Shown piece after piece: positions 24,886-34,713 of a DNA stretch of 64,000 bases. Made by a program: the position numbers and the translations under genes. Source of the DNA: Paracoccaceae bacterium (lineage in GTDB: Bacteria; Pseudomonadota; Alphaproteobacteria; Rhodobacterales; Rhodobacteraceae); contig JAIXPH010000055.1 in NCBI GenBank assembly GCA_027486345.1, positions 1 through 64,000 of the forward strand, in the 5' to 3' direction. The first letter of the stretch is position 1; the number at the start of each line of letters is the position of its first letter. The notes below the pieces were generated by a model. It ran no database searches, was not told where the DNA came from, and worked only from the letters and a program-made list of their open reading frames with translations.

Positions 24886-26124
24886 TCAGAACTGGAGGTC
24901 GCGGTCGCCGTCTGCGTCTTTCACCCGGTTGGGCAGACCCATGACGTTGAGCAGGTTCATGAACGGGCGCGGGTCGAGGTCTTCGACATTGGCCATCTGG
25001 CCGACATCCCACGTGCCATCGGCGATCAGCAGCGCGGCGGCGACCGGGGGGACGCCTGCGGTGTAGCTGATGCCTTGAGAGCCGACTTCCAAATACGCCT
25101 CTTTATGGTCGGCCACGTTGTACAGCATCACCTCGGCAGGTTGACCGTCCTTGGTGCCCTTGACGATGGTGGCGATGCAGGTTTTGCCCGTATAGGTCGG
25201 CGCGAGGCTGGCCGGATCGGGCAGCACGGCCTTGACCAGTTTCAGCGGGATCACCTCTTGCCCTTCGGCGGTCTTGACCGGCTTTTCGGACAGAAGGCCA
25301 AGGTTTTTCAGCACGGTGAAGACGTTGATGTAATGATCGCCAAAGCCCATCCAGAAGCGCACATCGGCGGCAGGGTAACGGGCCGACAGCGAATGCACCT
25401 CATCATGCCCGGTCAGATAGGCCTTTTGGTCACCAACCACGGGCATGTCCCAGACCTTGCCCACTTCGAACATCGTATTGGCCTGCCACGCGCCTTTCTG
25501 CCATGACCAGACCGTGCCGGTGAATTCGCGGAAGTTGATCTCCGGGTCAAAGTTGGTGGCGAACCATTTCCCATGCGAGCCCGCGTTGATGTCGACGATG
25601 TCGATGGCGGTGATGGTGTCGAGGAATTCTTCCTCAGCCACGCGCGCCCATGCGTTCACCACGCCGGGATCAAAGCCCACGCCAAGGATCGCCGTCACGC
25701 CCGCCGCGCGGCAGCGGTCGCGGCGCTGCCATTCGTAATTGCCATACCACGGCGGGGTTTCGCAGATTTTCGCGGGATCTTCGTGGATGGCGGTGTCCAG
25801 ATAGGCGGCCCCGGTTTCGATGCAGGCTTCCAGCACCGTCATGTTGACGAAGGACGATCCGACGTTGATGACGATCTGCGCGCCGGTCTTGCGGATCAGC
25901 GCCGTGACGGCGGCGGGGTCCATCGCATTGACGGCATGGGCGGCAAAGACGCCCGGCACCTTCATCGTAGATTTCTCGTGGACCGAGGCGATGATCGCTT
26001 CACATTTCGCCGCCGTGCGGCTGGCGATGTGCAGATCGCCCAGACGGTCATTATTCTGCGCGCATTTATGGGCCACGACTTGGGCCACACCACCGGCACC
26101 GATGATCAGAACATTGCGTTTCAC
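24886..26124 (-). CDS. carboxynorspermidine dehydrogenase (saccharopine dehydrogenase family)
   Basis: A 412-residue NAD(P)-dependent enzyme. The Rossmann motif LIIGAGGVAQVVAHKCAQNN opens the protein. The conserved DTAIHEDP, LGVGFDPGVVNAWARVAEEE and DINAGSHGKWFATNFDPEINFREF segments follow, as in carboxy(nor)spermidine dehydrogenases. It condenses an aspartate semialdehyde-derived imine with a diamine; the decarboxylase next to it then gives (nor)spermidine or spermidine. The start is GTG (26122-26124) with AAGGAGAC upstream. Downstream gene of the nspC operon. Confidence 0.9.
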   Translation of the reverse strand: MKRNVLIIGAGGVAQVVAHKCAQNNDRLGDLHIASRTAAKCEAIIASVHEKSTMKVPGVFAAHAVNAMDPAAVTALIRKTGAQIVINVGSSFVNMTVLEACIETGAAYLDTAIHEDPAKICETPPWYGNYEWQRRDRCRAAGVTAILGVGFDPGVVNAWARVAEEEFLDTITAIDIVDINAGSHGKWFATNFDPEINFREFTGTVWSWQKGAWQANTMFEVGKVWDMPVVGDQKAYLTGHDEVHSLSARYPAADVRFWMGFGDHYINVFTVLKNLGLLSEKPVKTAEGQEVIPLKLVKAVLPDPASLAPTYTGKTCIATIVKGTKDGQPAEVMLYNVADHKEAYLEVGSQGISYTAGVPPVAAALLIADGTWDVGQMANVEDLDPRPFMNLLNVMGLPNRVKDADGDRDLQF

Positions 26125-26187
26125 TTCGAACCGTCTCCTTCAAGGACAGAGGGAAGCGCCCCAAAGGGCAGGGAGGGCTGTGGCCTG

Positions 26188-27282
26188 TCAGCCAAGGTTG
26201 CCGACAAAGTCGCCATAACCAAATTCGCGCGCCACGGTCAGGGACCCGTCCAGTTCCTTGACCACGATGCTGGGCATCTTCACGCCATTGAACCAGTTCT
26301 TCTTGACCATCGTGTAACCGGCGGCGTCCGCGATGGACAGCCGGTCGCCGACATTCAGGGGGGCGGGGAAATTGAACTCGCCGAACACATCGCCCGCAAG
26401 GCAGGATTTTCCGCAGATCATGTAGGGGTGGGTGCCGTCCGTCTCCATCCGGCCGGAAATGCGGTAGATCAGCAGGTCGAGCATATGCGCCTCGACTGAG
26501 CTGTCCACCACTGCAAGGTCTTTGCCGTTGTTCAGGATGTCCAGCACGGTCACTTCCAGCGACGCGGCCCCGGTGATCGCGGCCTCGCCGGGTTCCAGAT
26601 AGACCTGCACGCCGAAGCGGTCCGAAAACGCGCGCAGACGGGCGGCGAGACGGTCCACCGGGTAACCCTCGCCGGTGAAATGGATGCCGCCGCCAAGGCT
26701 GACCCATTTCAGGCGGGCAAGGAGGGGGCCGAATTCATCCTCGATCCGGGTCAGTTGGCGGTCGAACAGGTCGAAGTCGGCGTTCTCGCAGTTGTAATGG
26801 ATCATGAAGCCGCTGATGCGGTCCATCACACGGTCAATTTTCGTCGCGTCCCATTCACCCAGACGGCTGAACGGGCGGGCGGGATCGGCAAGGTCGAAGC
26901 CGCTGGTCGAAAAACGCGGGTTCAGGCGCAGGCCGCGATTGATGCTGGCGGATTGGTTGTCGAACCGCTCCAACTGACCGATGGAGTTGAAGATGATCTT
27001 GTCGGCATATCCCACCGCCTCGGCCACTTCGTTGTCGGCCCAGGCGACGGAATAGGCGTGGGTTTCCTTGCCGAACTTCTCGCGCCCCAAGCGCAGCTCA
27101 TACAGGCTGGAGGAGGTGGTGCCGTCCATATGCTCGCGCATCTGGTCGAACACCGGCCATGTGGCAAAGCATTTCAGCGCCAGCAGCGTTTTCGCGCCAG
27201 AGCCTTGGCGCAACTGATCCATGATGGCCATGTTGCGCGCCAGTTTGGCCCGGTCGATCAGGTAAAACGGTGTCTGGATCAT
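26188..27282 (-). CDS. nspC: carboxynorspermidine decarboxylase
   Basis: A 364-residue PLP enzyme of the alanine-racemase-fold decarboxylase family. The PLP lysine is in LALKCFATWPVF (about residue 37). The SLGGGIHFTGEGYPVDRL phosphate-binding Gly loop, EPGEAAITGAASLEVTVLD and the C-terminal CGKSCLAGDVFGEF catalytic-Cys segment are all intact. With the neighbouring dehydrogenase it makes the alternative spermidine/norspermidine route, common in bacteria lacking SpeD/SpeE. First gene of the operon. Confidence 0.93.
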   Translation of the reverse strand: MIQTPFYLIDRAKLARNMAIMDQLRQGSGAKTLLALKCFATWPVFDQMREHMDGTTSSSLYELRLGREKFGKETHAYSVAWADNEVAEAVGYADKIIFNSIGQLERFDNQSASINRGLRLNPRFSTSGFDLADPARPFSRLGEWDATKIDRVMDRISGFMIHYNCENADFDLFDRQLTRIEDEFGPLLARLKWVSLGGGIHFTGEGYPVDRLAARLRAFSDRFGVQVYLEPGEAAITGAASLEVTVLDILNNGKDLAVVDSSVEAHMLDLLIYRISGRMETDGTHPYMICGKSCLAGDVFGEFNFPAPLNVGDRLSIADAAGYTMVKKNWFNGVKMPSIVVKELDGSLTVAREFGYGDFVGNLG

Positions 27283-27398
27283 CTGGCATCCCCCCTCGGG
27301 GTCAAAGGGAAACAGGAAGCGCGCTATCTAGGACCAAGGCCCATGCGGCGCAAGCCCTGTCCATCCGGGTGTAACGGGGGGATGACGGTGTTGGTCGC

Positions 27399-28103
27399 TT
27401 ACACCATCCGGATCGCGTCTTTGCCGACGGCCAGCACATAGCCGCGGCGGGCGATGGTTTTGACCAGCAACTCGCTGACCAACTGATTGCCAAGCGCGTC
27501 GCGCAGGCGTTTCACGCGCGTCGCCCCGGCGGCCTCTTCGCAATCGGCCTCTGAGCGGCCAGAGATCACGGCCTCTAGCTGCACGCCGGTCAGCACTTCG
27601 TCGTCCATCCGCGCTTCGGCCAGCACCGAAAGGGTCTCAATCGCGGCTTCGGTCAGTTGAAATTCCATGTCGTTGATATAGACCGCCCGGCCCTCGCGGT
27701 TGATCATCAGGCTTGAGACTTGGATGCCGGACCGCTGGATGGCCGACATGCGGCGGTTCAGGGTGATGATCGTCACCAGAAACACCAAGGCTGCCAGCAA
27801 GAGCGCGGTGGAAAACACCAGCAGCACAAAGATGACCATGCGGTAGCTTTGCAGCACCTCGGCGAATGCCGTGCCGGACTGGGCGAGGATTTCCAGAAGC
27901 TTGATCTCTGCCCCGGTGGTCAGGTTGTCGTTTTCCACGAACAGGCGTTCCACCCGCGCGTTGAAGGCGTTGGCGTCAGGCAGGCTGGAAAACAGGAAGA
28001 CCGCCGCCGCCAGCAGGATCAGGACGATGGCGGCAATACCAAAGGCGACGACGCGGTTGCCCGCGCGCAGGTTGTCAGAAGCGGAGGAAGTATTCTCCTG
28101 CAC
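27399..28103 (-). CDS. membrane-tethered winged-helix protein
   Basis: A 234-residue protein starting at GTG 28101-28103, with AGGAG 5 nt upstream; it overlaps the preceding gene by 29 bp. Two transmembrane helices are seen at about residues 18-42 (VVAFGIAAIVLILLAAAVFLFSSL) and 90-116 (VIFVLLVFSTALLLAALVFLVTI), with a ~45-residue periplasmic loop. The C-terminal ~115 residues resemble an OmpR/ToxR-type winged helix (FQLTEAAIETLSVLAEA ... TRVKRLRDALGNQLVSELLVKTIARRGYVL). DNA-binding after the membrane segments is the reverse of ToxR/CadC. A role as a membrane-bound regulator is inference. Confidence 0.7.
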   Translation of the reverse strand: MQENTSSASDNLRAGNRVVAFGIAAIVLILLAAAVFLFSSLPDANAFNARVERLFVENDNLTTGAEIKLLEILAQSGTAFAEVLQSYRMVIFVLLVFSTALLLAALVFLVTIITLNRRMSAIQRSGIQVSSLMINREGRAVYINDMEFQLTEAAIETLSVLAEARMDDEVLTGVQLEAVISGRSEADCEEAAGATRVKRLRDALGNQLVSELLVKTIARRGYVLAVGKDAIRMV

Positions 28104-28365
28104 TCGATCTCCTTTCCTCCAGTCCTTCGGGGCCAAAGACCGAGAGCACGTTCAACAATTGCCACCCGTCCCCAGCAAGACGCGGGGCGATTTCGGCCCC
28201 CGGATCGCTGCCCCCGGCGCAGGCGGCATCCGACACCTGTGCCACACCATAATGCAGGCGCAAGGGATCATCCTGCTTGGCCTTGTAATCTGCGAAACAT
28301 TCCGCCGAGGCGGGCAGGGCGGCCAGCGTGATCAACGTGGCAAGAATGAGGGTCAGGCGCGGCAT
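28075..28365 (-). CDS. small exported protein, function unknown
   Basis: A 96-residue protein with signal peptide (MPRLTLILATLITLAALPASA) and two cysteines in the mature part (AECFADYK and DAACAGG), possibly one disulfide. It ends GEYFLRF. The start ATG 28363-28365 is preceded by AAGGAG 7 nt upstream. It forms an operon with the membrane-tethered winged-helix protein, so it might be a periplasmic partner or target of it (inference). Confidence 0.7.
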   Translation of the reverse strand: MPRLTLILATLITLAALPASAECFADYKAKQDDPLRLHYGVAQVSDAACAGGSDPGAEIAPRLAGDGWQLLNVLSVFGPEGLEERRSSAGEYFLRF

Positions 28366-28550
28366 CGCGGCACTCCTTGGGCTTGGGTCCATGATGCGGA
28401 AGGCGCGGCTGTTAGGCAATGTCCTAAGCCGTTTCGGGCGCTGTTATCGCATAGCGGCGCGTCGATATTGCTTCACTTTGGCAGGGCGGCCGAGGATTGG
28501 CGCTGCCGGGACAGACCTTTGCCCGGTGCAATCCAGCCGCAGGTGCCGCA

Positions 28551-28766
28551 ATGATGCCCGTGACCGACAGAGCCCAGACCTTGCAGGACAGCCCCCGCTC
28601 CGGTGTGCGCACCCGGCCGCGTCCCGCCGTGCGCCCCATCGGCGCGCGGGAAACCGCACTGGTCGCGGTGCTTGCGCTGGCGCTGGGCCTCGCGACGGCG
28701 GTGCTGCTGCCGCCCGATCTGGTGCCTGCGGGTGACGCGGCGCAGGACACGGATCAAGTGCGCTGA
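28551..28766 (+). CDS. small single-pass membrane protein, hypothetical
   Basis: A possible 71-residue protein with an Arg/Pro-rich N-terminal half and one transmembrane helix (ETALVAVLALALGLATAVLL) near residue 38, ending PAGDAAQDTDQVR. The start could be either of the two consecutive ATGs. No strong ribosome binding site is visible. It lies just before rnhB in the same orientation. Codon pattern is consistent with coding. Confidence 0.5.
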   Translation: MMPVTDRAQTLQDSPRSGVRTRPRPAVRPIGARETALVAVLALALGLATAVLLPPDLVPAGDAAQDTDQVR

Positions 28767-28910
28767 CCCGCGCCGTGGTCGGGGGGCCGGTTCCTCCCCC
28801 AAGGGCCGGTCATGACGGAGAGGGTGGCTGAGCATCGCCCACCCCTTTTTCTTTTGCCGCTGCGGCGCATCCGGGCTATCGCGAAGCGCATGTCCAACGC
28901 GAAAGTGCCC

Positions 28911-29544
28911 ATGCCAACCTTTGCTGACTTCTCCTTTGAACGCGCCGCACTCGCACAGGGGTTTCGCTGTGTCGTTGGGGTGGATGAGGTGGGGCGGGGT
29001 CCGCTTGCCGGGCCGGTCACGGCGGCGGCGGTGCGGTTGGACCCTGACCGCATTCCCGCAGGTTTGGCCGATTCCAAGGCGCTGACGGCGGCGCGGCGGG
29101 AGGCGTTGTTTGCGGCGCTGATGGGTTGTGCCGAGGTGTCGGTTGCCCATGCCAGCGTGGCCGAGATCGACGCGCTCAACATCCTGCGTGCCAGTCATCT
29201 GGCGATGGAGCGGGCGATTGCGGGTCTGCCCTGCACCGCCGATCACGCGCTGATCGACGGCAATCTGATCCCGCGCGGGCTGACCATTCCGGCGCAGGCG
29301 ATCATCAAGGGCGATGCGCTGTGCCTTTCCATCGCGGCGGCCTCGATCATCGCCAAGGTGACGCGCGACCGGATCATGGTGGATTTGGCGCAACAGCACC
29401 CCGGCTACGGTTGGGAGGGCAACGCCGGTTACCCGACAAAGGCGCATCTTGAGGCGCTTCTAAATCTTGGTGTGACCCCACACCATAGGCGTTCGTTCAA
29501 ACCCGTCCACAATATCTTGTATCAAGAACAAACTGTAAGTGGTT

Positions 29545-29546
<2 letters not shown>
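28911..29546 (+). CDS. rnhB: ribonuclease HII
   Basis: A protein of about 211 residues that removes ribonucleotides from DNA and cleaves RNA-DNA hybrids. The catalytic acidic residues are visible in [21 protein letters not shown] (DEVGRG motif), [14 protein letters not shown] and [21 protein letters not shown] and [21 protein letters not shown] complete the fold. The start is uncertain: ATG 28911 ([12 protein letters not shown]) gives the family's usual N-terminus, while ATG 28890 and an upstream one at 28812 are possible. Its stop overlaps the first GANTC site ahead of ccrM. Confidence 0.92.
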
Positions 29547-30761
<1,215 letters not shown>

Positions 30762-30817
30762 CGGCGCTCCGGTTCGGTCATTTACGCCTGCACCGTGGTC
30801 CGCCTGCGGTGCAACCT

Positions 30818-30848
30818 CCCCGCCATGTCCGTCATGGCGGGGTCTTTT
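30818..30848 (+). terminator. intrinsic terminator of ccrM
   Basis: CCCCGCCAT (30818-30826) pairs with ATGGCGGGG (30834-30842), 7-nt loop, followed by TCTTTTC. It overlaps the last codons of the convergent DUF421 gene. Confidence 0.8.
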
Positions 30849-31296
30849 CGTCGGGTGCCTTGGGGACGATGCTGATCCCGCCGCCCACCTCCAGCACGGC
30901 GAAATCGATCTGATCCAGCCGTTTCAACCCCTGTGTCGTCCGCGCGCTTTCCAGGATTTCGTCCAGCGTGACACGAGAGCGGCGCAGGGCCCGGGGTTGC
31001 ACCACGCCTTGCGCAATCAGCACGGTGGGCGTCCCGTCGATCACCGCCCCCGCACCGGGCCACAGGGCCTTGGCATAGGACAGGGCGACATCCACCAGAA
31101 CCAGCGTCACGATCACCACCAGCGTGTTGGTGACCGAGGAGTCATCGCCCACCAGCGCTTGGCCAGAGGTTTCGGCGATGATCAGCAGCAGGACGAAGTC
31201 GAACACGGTGACCTGCGCCAAGGTGCGCCGCCCGGCGCTGCGCGTGACGATCAAGAGCGCAAGGTAGATGCCAAGGGCGCGGAGCACGCTGTCCAT
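30832..31296 (-). CDS. DUF421 (YetF-like) membrane protein
   Basis: A 154-residue protein with three N-terminal transmembrane helices (LGIYLALLIVTRSAG, FDFVLLLIIAETSGQAL and NTLVVIVTLVLVDVALSYA) followed by the cytoplasmic YetF domain (GTPTVLIAQGVVQPRALRRSRVTLDEILESAR and FAVLEVGGGISIVPK). The ...RRTLAQVTVFDFVLLL segment is typical of DUF421. Function is unknown. It follows the hypothetical membrane gene by 6 bp and is likely co-transcribed with it. Confidence 0.85.
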   Translation of the reverse strand: MDSVLRALGIYLALLIVTRSAGRRTLAQVTVFDFVLLLIIAETSGQALVGDDSSVTNTLVVIVTLVLVDVALSYAKALWPGAGAVIDGTPTVLIAQGVVQPRALRRSRVTLDEILESARTTQGLKRLDQIDFAVLEVGGGISIVPKAPDEKTPP

Positions 31297-31302
31297 GGCG
31301 GG

Positions 31303-31812
31303 CTACGGCAGCACGGTCACGTGGAGGGGCAGGGCCGTGCCATCCAGCGTCAGGGTCGTCTCAAGGATGCCGATCTGCCGCGCGCGCAGGGATAGGTCTA
31401 TGTGGTGGGGCGGCGGGCCAAGGGCGTTGAAGTGCAAGAGCACCCCTTGCGGCGACGCGATCTCCCGCGCGGGGCGGGGGGTGATGCTGTCGATCTCGAA
31501 CCCGGCCAGAAAATCGGGGGGCAGGATCAGGCTGTGCGCTGTCCGTGGTGCCGCAAAGTGCAGGGTGATGCGGTCAGAGGCGAGGCGTCGGGTGATGCGC
31601 GGAGAGTCCAGCGTTGCCATTGGTGCGCGCATGGTTTGATCCGCAAGCGGCCCGCCTTGGCCGGTGGCCCCCGCCAGCGCCCCAAGCACGGTGATCAGGC
31701 ACAAGATCCACAGCCCCCGCTGCACGATCCAGATCACGGATTGCAAACGCGGCCTCTCATCCAGTTGAAGACCGTCGAGGCGCACAGGAATTTCGTCGTT
31801 TCGGGCGGTCAT
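31303..31812 (-). CDS. single-pass membrane protein, function unknown
   Basis: A 169-residue protein with a cytoplasmic N-terminus (MTARNDEIPVRLDGLQLDERPRLQ), one transmembrane helix (WIVQRGLWILCLITVLGALAGATG) and an extracytoplasmic beta-rich domain (ITRRLASDRITLHFAAPRTAHSLILPPDFLAGFEIDS). The start ATG 31810-31812 is preferred because AGGAAAG lies 8 nt upstream; a GTG 18 bp further up is possible. It pairs with the DUF421 gene. Confidence 0.65.
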   Translation of the reverse strand: MTARNDEIPVRLDGLQLDERPRLQSVIWIVQRGLWILCLITVLGALAGATGQGGPLADQTMRAPMATLDSPRITRRLASDRITLHFAAPRTAHSLILPPDFLAGFEIDSITPRPAREIASPQGVLLHFNALGPPPHHIDLSLRARQIGILETTLTLDGTALPLHVTVLP

Positions 31813-32219
31813 ATCGCGTCTTTCCTGCACATGGTCTGTGCAAACGCGCGCGTTAGACGCTGGTTCCGGCGGTTATGTGCGCCGGATGGAAGAAGTTTCG
31901 CGATTTCAAGGGGGGTCTGGCGCTATTTACTGAACGATCACGTTCATTTTATGGATTGCATACGGAAGCGTTCAGGATATCTTGGGTGGCAAGACGAACG
32001 ATCCAGACGGAGACGCCGATGACATGCACCAACGGATGACCGACTGACCTGACTTTCCTTTCGGGCAGCCTGACACCCAAGACAAACTGCCCGACCCGCC
32101 CACCGCATCGCTGGCCCGAATGAACCGCCCTGATGGCGCGGACCAGAGGATGCTTGACCGCAACCAACCAGACGCTTTCGGCACGATGCCGATCCATGAA
32201 ACCCTGAAGGAACCTGAAA
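31813..32219. other. intergenic region with palindrome
   Basis: About 400 bp, AT-richer near 31915-31985. It contains TGAACG-atca-CGTTCA (31931-31946), a perfect 6+6 palindrome, and CGGGCAG/CTGCCCG inverted arms at 32062-32068 and 32087-32093. It divides the DUF421 operon from the repeat protein, so promoters for both lie here. No gene was recognised. Confidence 0.45.
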
Positions 32220-32735
32220 ATGAAAACGCTTTTGACCTCTGCCCTGATCATCGCCACCCTGTCGGGTGCCGCTTTCGCTGCCTCCCCGGTCGCCGGTGTG
32301 TCGGCGGGTGAAGCCCAACTGGCGCTGGCCGCCGGTGTGGAACCGGGCCGCCTGAGCAAGGCCGACCTGTTGGCGCTGATCGAAGCCAAGCGCGACAATG
32401 ACGCCGCCGCGACCGCCTTCTATCTGTCCGGTGCGAACCAGTCCTCCAACGTTGGCAATGACAACGCCGGTGCGGCGCAACTCGCCCTGTCGCTGGGCGT
32501 GGAGCCGGGCCGTTTCACCACCGCCGAGCTGCTGGAGATTCAGGATGCCAAGCGCGACAACGACCAGTTCCGCATCAACGCGGTCCTGTCCGGCGCGACC
32601 CGTGACTCCGGTGACCGCGGCGTGACCCCCGGCAAGGCGCAGCTGGCCGCGCTGGTGGGTGTGAACGCAGCCGACTACACGCTGGCCGAACTGGTGGCGA
32701 TGCAGCCGAAGCCGGACACCTACACCGCCAACTGA
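32220..32735 (+). CDS. secreted protein with three internal repeats
   Basis: A 171-residue protein with signal peptide (MKTLLTSALIIATLSGAAFA). The mature part has three copies of a ~45-residue unit: SAGEAQLALAAGVEPGRLSKADLL-LIEAKRDND, AGAAQLALSLGVEPGRFTTAELL-IQDAKRDND, and TPGKAQLAALVGVNAADYTLAEL. The third copy is the most divergent. Each unit is helical, with a GVEPGR turn. The family is not recognised. A periplasmic or secreted role is inferred. A terminator hairpin follows. Confidence 0.7.
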   Translation: MKTLLTSALIIATLSGAAFAASPVAGVSAGEAQLALAAGVEPGRLSKADLLALIEAKRDNDAAATAFYLSGANQSSNVGNDNAGAAQLALSLGVEPGRFTTAELLEIQDAKRDNDQFRINAVLSGATRDSGDRGVTPGKAQLAALVGVNAADYTLAELVAMQPKPDTYTAN

Positions 32736-32765
32736 TCCCCGCACGCGGGATCGGACCGCAGCGGT

Positions 32766-32790
32766 CGGCCCCGAAAGGGCCGGCCGTTTG
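32766..32790 (+). terminator. hairpin terminator of the repeat protein gene
   Basis: CGGCCC-cgaaa-GGGCCG (32766-32782) followed by GCCGTTTGCC. The stem is strong and the U tract short. Confidence 0.6.
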
Positions 32791-32884
32791 CCATTCGGAT
32801 GGAACCCAAGCCATGACTTGTTTCGACAGCTCCGGCCCCCTAGTCTCGCAGTCTGGATGCAGCACGGCATCTGGCGGGGAATCG

Positions 32885-33511
32885 ATGACGGCACTTCGGG
32901 CACCGGGCCGACCCAAAGACCTTGAAAAGCGCGGGGCCATTCTGGACGCCGCCCAATCCCTGTTTGCCGAACGGGGTATCGACGGCGCGCCCATCGAGGC
33001 CATCGCCGCACGTTCGGGCGTGTCCAAGGTGACGGTCTATGGCCATTTCGGGGACAAGGCCTCGATCTTTCAGGCCCTGGTCGAGCGGGAGAATGAACGC
33101 TTCACGGAACGGCTGGCTGCGGTCACCCAAAGCGAAGGCAGCATGGAAGCCCGCCTGACGCAATTGGGCGAGACGGTGATTTCCGTGATGATGGAACCCT
33201 GCCATCTGGCGCTGGACCGCATCGTGGCGCTGGAGGCGCAACGCAATCCCGAGGCGGGCCGCCGCTTTTATGACAACGGGCCGGGGCTCTTGCTGGCACA
33301 TATGCAGGCGGTTCTGTCCGAAGGTCAGGCACGGCGGGAGATCGGGCCGGGCGATCCGGACCTGATGGCGCGTGATCTGATGTCGCTGTGGTTCGGTTTT
33401 CAGGCCATCCAGCAGCGTTTTTGCGGGACCTGCATTCCGACCGAGGCTGAGTTGCGCCACCGTGTGACCCATGCGGTCCAATTGCTGCAACGCGCCTATC
33501 CTGTCGCCTGA
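32885..33511 (+). CDS. TetR/AcrR family transcriptional regulator
   Basis: A 208-residue regulator. The N-terminal helix-turn-helix is AILDAAQSLFAERGIDGAPIEAIAARSGVSKVTVYGHFGDKASIF (residues about 18-62). The C-terminal ligand-binding half has MMEPCHLALDRIVALEAQRNPEAGRRFYDNGPG, similar to the AcrR/TetR_C_7 group. The start ATG 32885 gives MTALRAPGRPKDLEKR. It converges with alkB (3-bp gap), so any control of alkB would act at a distance. The ligand is unknown. Confidence 0.88.
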   Translation: MTALRAPGRPKDLEKRGAILDAAQSLFAERGIDGAPIEAIAARSGVSKVTVYGHFGDKASIFQALVERENERFTERLAAVTQSEGSMEARLTQLGETVISVMMEPCHLALDRIVALEAQRNPEAGRRFYDNGPGLLLAHMQAVLSEGQARREIGPGDPDLMARDLMSLWFGFQAIQQRFCGTCIPTEAELRHRVTHAVQLLQRAYPVA

Positions 33512-33514
33512 CCC

Positions 33515-34651
33515 CTAACGCGGCGGCGGATTGAGCGCCTTGTTATAGGCGTGCCAGTCGGTGATGTCGGGATAGAACTGCCGCCGCCATGCCTTGACGC
33601 GGTGGTTCATGATCCGCTTCCACAGGGGCGGCACCATAGCGGCCAGCGTCATCAGGGGATAGCCGAAGGGCAGTTGCGGGGCATCATCCGTGCCGTAGGT
33701 TTGCAGCAAGGGAAAACGGCGGTCAGGCTTGTAATGGTGATCCGAATGGCGTTGCAGGTTGATCAGCAGCCAGTTTGACGCGCGGTGCGCGGCGTTCCAA
33801 CTGTGGCGGGGCAGGACATGTTCATACTTCCCCTCGCCCAGATGGCGGCGGGTCAGTCCGTAATGTTCGATGTAATTGACCAGCTCCAACTGCCAGATGG
33901 CGACGCAGGCCTGCCACAGGAACAAGGCCAGTCCCAGCCAGCCGCCAAGGGTCAAGGCCAGCGCCAGCATCACCGCCTGCAGGACGGCATAGCGCCAATA
34001 GGGATTGCTGCGGTGCCACCAAGGCAAGCCGCGCCGCGCCAGCATCGCCCTTTCCGCGCCGAAGGCTGACCGGTGGCACTGCCACAGCACGCGCGGGAAA
34101 AAGCGGTGGAAGCCTTCGTTATAGCGAGCCGTCACCGGATCGCTGGGCGTGCCGACGTAAAGGTGATGCACCCGCAGGTGTTCGCTGCGGAAATGGCTGT
34201 AGAGCACCATCGCCAGCAGGATGTCGGCCAGCCAGCGCTCAAGCTGCGATTTCTGGTGCATCAACTCGTGGCTGTAGTTGATGCCGATCGTGCCCGAGAT
34301 GACGCCCATCCCGAAAAACAGCGCCACCTTTTCGCCGAGGCCCAGATGGTCAGCCTGCGGAACATAGAGGATCAGGCCAAACAACAGCACCGTCTGGACG
34401 GGCACCCAGACCAGCGTGACCAGCCGGTACCAGAACAGGCCACCCTCCGGTGTCGCGGTGTCGGCATTGTCCTCGTTCAGGCCGGTCAAGGCGTCAAGCA
34501 GGGTGAACAAGCCCCAGGATGACAGCGGCAACAGCGCGATGGTCCAACCCCCCACGGTCGCCGCGACCAGCGTCACCGGCACCAGCAACAGCGAAAGCCA
34601 AAAGGGCAGGGCGTTTTGCAGCCTGACCACCTCTTGCACCGCGATCCGCAT
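33515..34651 (-). CDS. alkB: alkane 1-monooxygenase
   Basis: A 378-residue integral-membrane non-haem diiron hydroxylase. The three His boxes are present: HELMHQ, HLRVHH and LQRHSDHH, along with the NYIEHYGL motif typical of AlkB. Five to six transmembrane helices are predicted. It inserts oxygen at terminal methyl groups of alkanes or fatty chains using rubredoxin as donor; no rubredoxin gene is in the window. It lies downstream of mutY with a 62-bp gap. Confidence 0.9.
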   Translation of the reverse strand: MRIAVQEVVRLQNALPFWLSLLLVPVTLVAATVGGWTIALLPLSSWGLFTLLDALTGLNEDNADTATPEGGLFWYRLVTLVWVPVQTVLLFGLILYVPQADHLGLGEKVALFFGMGVISGTIGINYSHELMHQKSQLERWLADILLAMVLYSHFRSEHLRVHHLYVGTPSDPVTARYNEGFHRFFPRVLWQCHRSAFGAERAMLARRGLPWWHRSNPYWRYAVLQAVMLALALTLGGWLGLALFLWQACVAIWQLELVNYIEHYGLTRRHLGEGKYEHVLPRHSWNAAHRASNWLLINLQRHSDHHYKPDRRFPLLQTYGTDDAPQLPFGYPLMTLAAMVPPLWKRIMNHRVKAWRRQFYPDITDWHAYNKALNPPPR

Positions 34652-34713
34652 CGGTCACTCCGTCCAACAGTTCACCGCGTCCTGCAGGAAGAATACGGCA
34701 GGTTCAGGGCCGA

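Noticed and set aside
31931-31946. LexA box
   Set aside because: TGAACG-atca-CGTTCA is palindromic but does not have the GTTC-N7-GTTC direct-repeat form of alphaproteobacterial LexA sites.
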